A program made the translations under genes and the position numbers. Of a stretch of DNA of 5,789 bases, positions 5,244 to 5,789 are shown piece after piece. The notes under the pieces were generated by a model. That model saw only the letters and a program-made list of their open reading frames with translations. It was not told the origin of the DNA and ran no database searches. How positions within the stretch are numbered: the stretch's first letter is position 1; every line of letters begins with the position of its first letter. This DNA comes from an uncultured Planctomycetaceae bacterium (GTDB lineage Bacteria > Planctomycetota > Planctomycetia > Pirellulales > Lacipirellulaceae), in NCBI GenBank assembly GCA_937860165.1, contig CALMBE010000151.1:1-5789 (forward strand). The letters are read 5' to 3'.

Positions 5244-5789
5244 CTACGCCGTGGCAGCCTTGTTGTCCGCGCCAGCAGCTTGAATCTGCTGCTGGACAGC
5301 GGTCTTGGCCTTGCCCTCGGCAATCGCATCGGCAAGCACGTTGATGATCAAGTCGATCGATCGCATACTGTCGTCATTGCCGGGAATCGGCAAGTCGATC
5401 AAGTCCGGATCGCAATCGGTATCAATCAAAGCAACCGTCGTGATACCCATTTTGCGGGCTTCGATCACCGCGTTCTTTTCCTTCTTGGGATCGATCACGA
5501 GCAAACACTCCGGCAAGCGATTCATGGTCCGCATACCGTTGAGGTTTTGGTAGATCTTGCGATACTCGCGGTTGAGCGAGGATTGCATCTTCTTGGAGTA
5601 GGTGTTGATTTCCTCGGTTTCGCGAACATGTTCCAGTTCTTCCAACCGTGACAGCCGACTGCGGATCGTGCGGAAGTTGGTAAGTGTCCCTCCCAGCCAA
5701 CGATCGTTGATGTAAGGCATACCACACCGTTCGGCGGCCTTTTGAACAGCATCGCCAGCCTGACGCTTGGTTCCTACAAACAGGATCAA
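5244..5789 (-). CDS. rpsB: 30S ribosomal protein S2, N-terminus cut by window edge
   Basis: Ribosomal protein S2 of the small subunit, which binds late in 30S assembly and is needed for S1 attachment. The 181 visible residues begin inside the protein at [11 protein letters not shown], which is about residue 67 of E. coli S2, so roughly 65 N-terminal residues lie past the right edge. The leading TTG codon is simply an internal leucine. Family blocks seen in order are [12 protein letters not shown] (visible residues about 28-39), a basic helical segment around [43 protein letters not shown], and the strongly conserved [18 protein letters not shown] followed by [19 protein letters not shown]. 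The tail is a short Ala/Gln-rich extension ending KAATA with a TAG stop. It is followed by tsf about 123 bases downstream, the usual bacterial order. Nothing appears broken; the identification is secure. Confidence 0.97.
   Translation of the reverse strand: MILFVGTKRQAGDAVQKAAERCGMPYINDRWLGGTLTNFRTIRSRLSRLEELEHVRETEEINTYSKKMQSSLNREYRKIYQNLNGMRTMNRLPECLLVIDPKKEKNAVIEARKMGITTVALIDTDCDPDLIDLPIPGNDDSMRSIDLIINVLADAIAEGKAKTAVQQQIQAAGADNKAATA

Overview
This window reads as chromosomal DNA from a planctomycete, most likely a Pirellulales-type organism. Three things suggest this: the EF-Ts variant in which the usual C-E-T-D-F-V-A core reads C-E-S-A-P-V-A, the presence of a two-unit SurA/parvulin-like protein directly after frr, and intergenic DNA full of short palindromic repeats of a kind I remember from planctomycete genomes. 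The lineage call rests on pattern memory, not on a search.

Every convincing gene is on the minus strand, so transcription runs from right to left. First comes the conserved translation cluster: rpsB (30S protein S2, cut by the right edge), tsf (EF-Ts), pyrH (UMP kinase) and frr (ribosome recycling factor). The gaps between them are about 123, 129 and 76 bases and none holds a convincing terminator, so co-transcription is plausible. Three of the genes serve ribosome assembly, elongation and recycling; pyrH supplies UDP for RNA synthesis.

After frr lies a gap of 295 bases with a long imperfect inverted repeat, a small perfect hairpin and a candidate promoter. It leads into a 654-residue membrane-anchored protein with two tandem SurA-N/parvulin-like units. 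Neither unit shows the usual parvulin histidines, so it looks more like a holdase chaperone than an active prolyl isomerase. A near-consensus sigma70-type promoter just past its stop codon drives a small ParD-like ribbon-helix-helix antitoxin gene. No toxin partner is visible beside it.

The left 160 bases are non-coding and packed with palindromes: two perfect hairpins that mirror each other with compensating base changes, a third hairpin with the same TCC loop, and what may be half of another palindrome cut by the window edge. Another repeat cluster, of 8- and 14-base period, fills much of the leader of frr. I see no tRNA, rRNA, CRISPR array, insertion sequence or origin. The core operon is ordinary; the interest lies in the degenerate double parvulin, the altered EF-Ts and PyrH sites, the solitary antitoxin with its own promoter, and the repeats.
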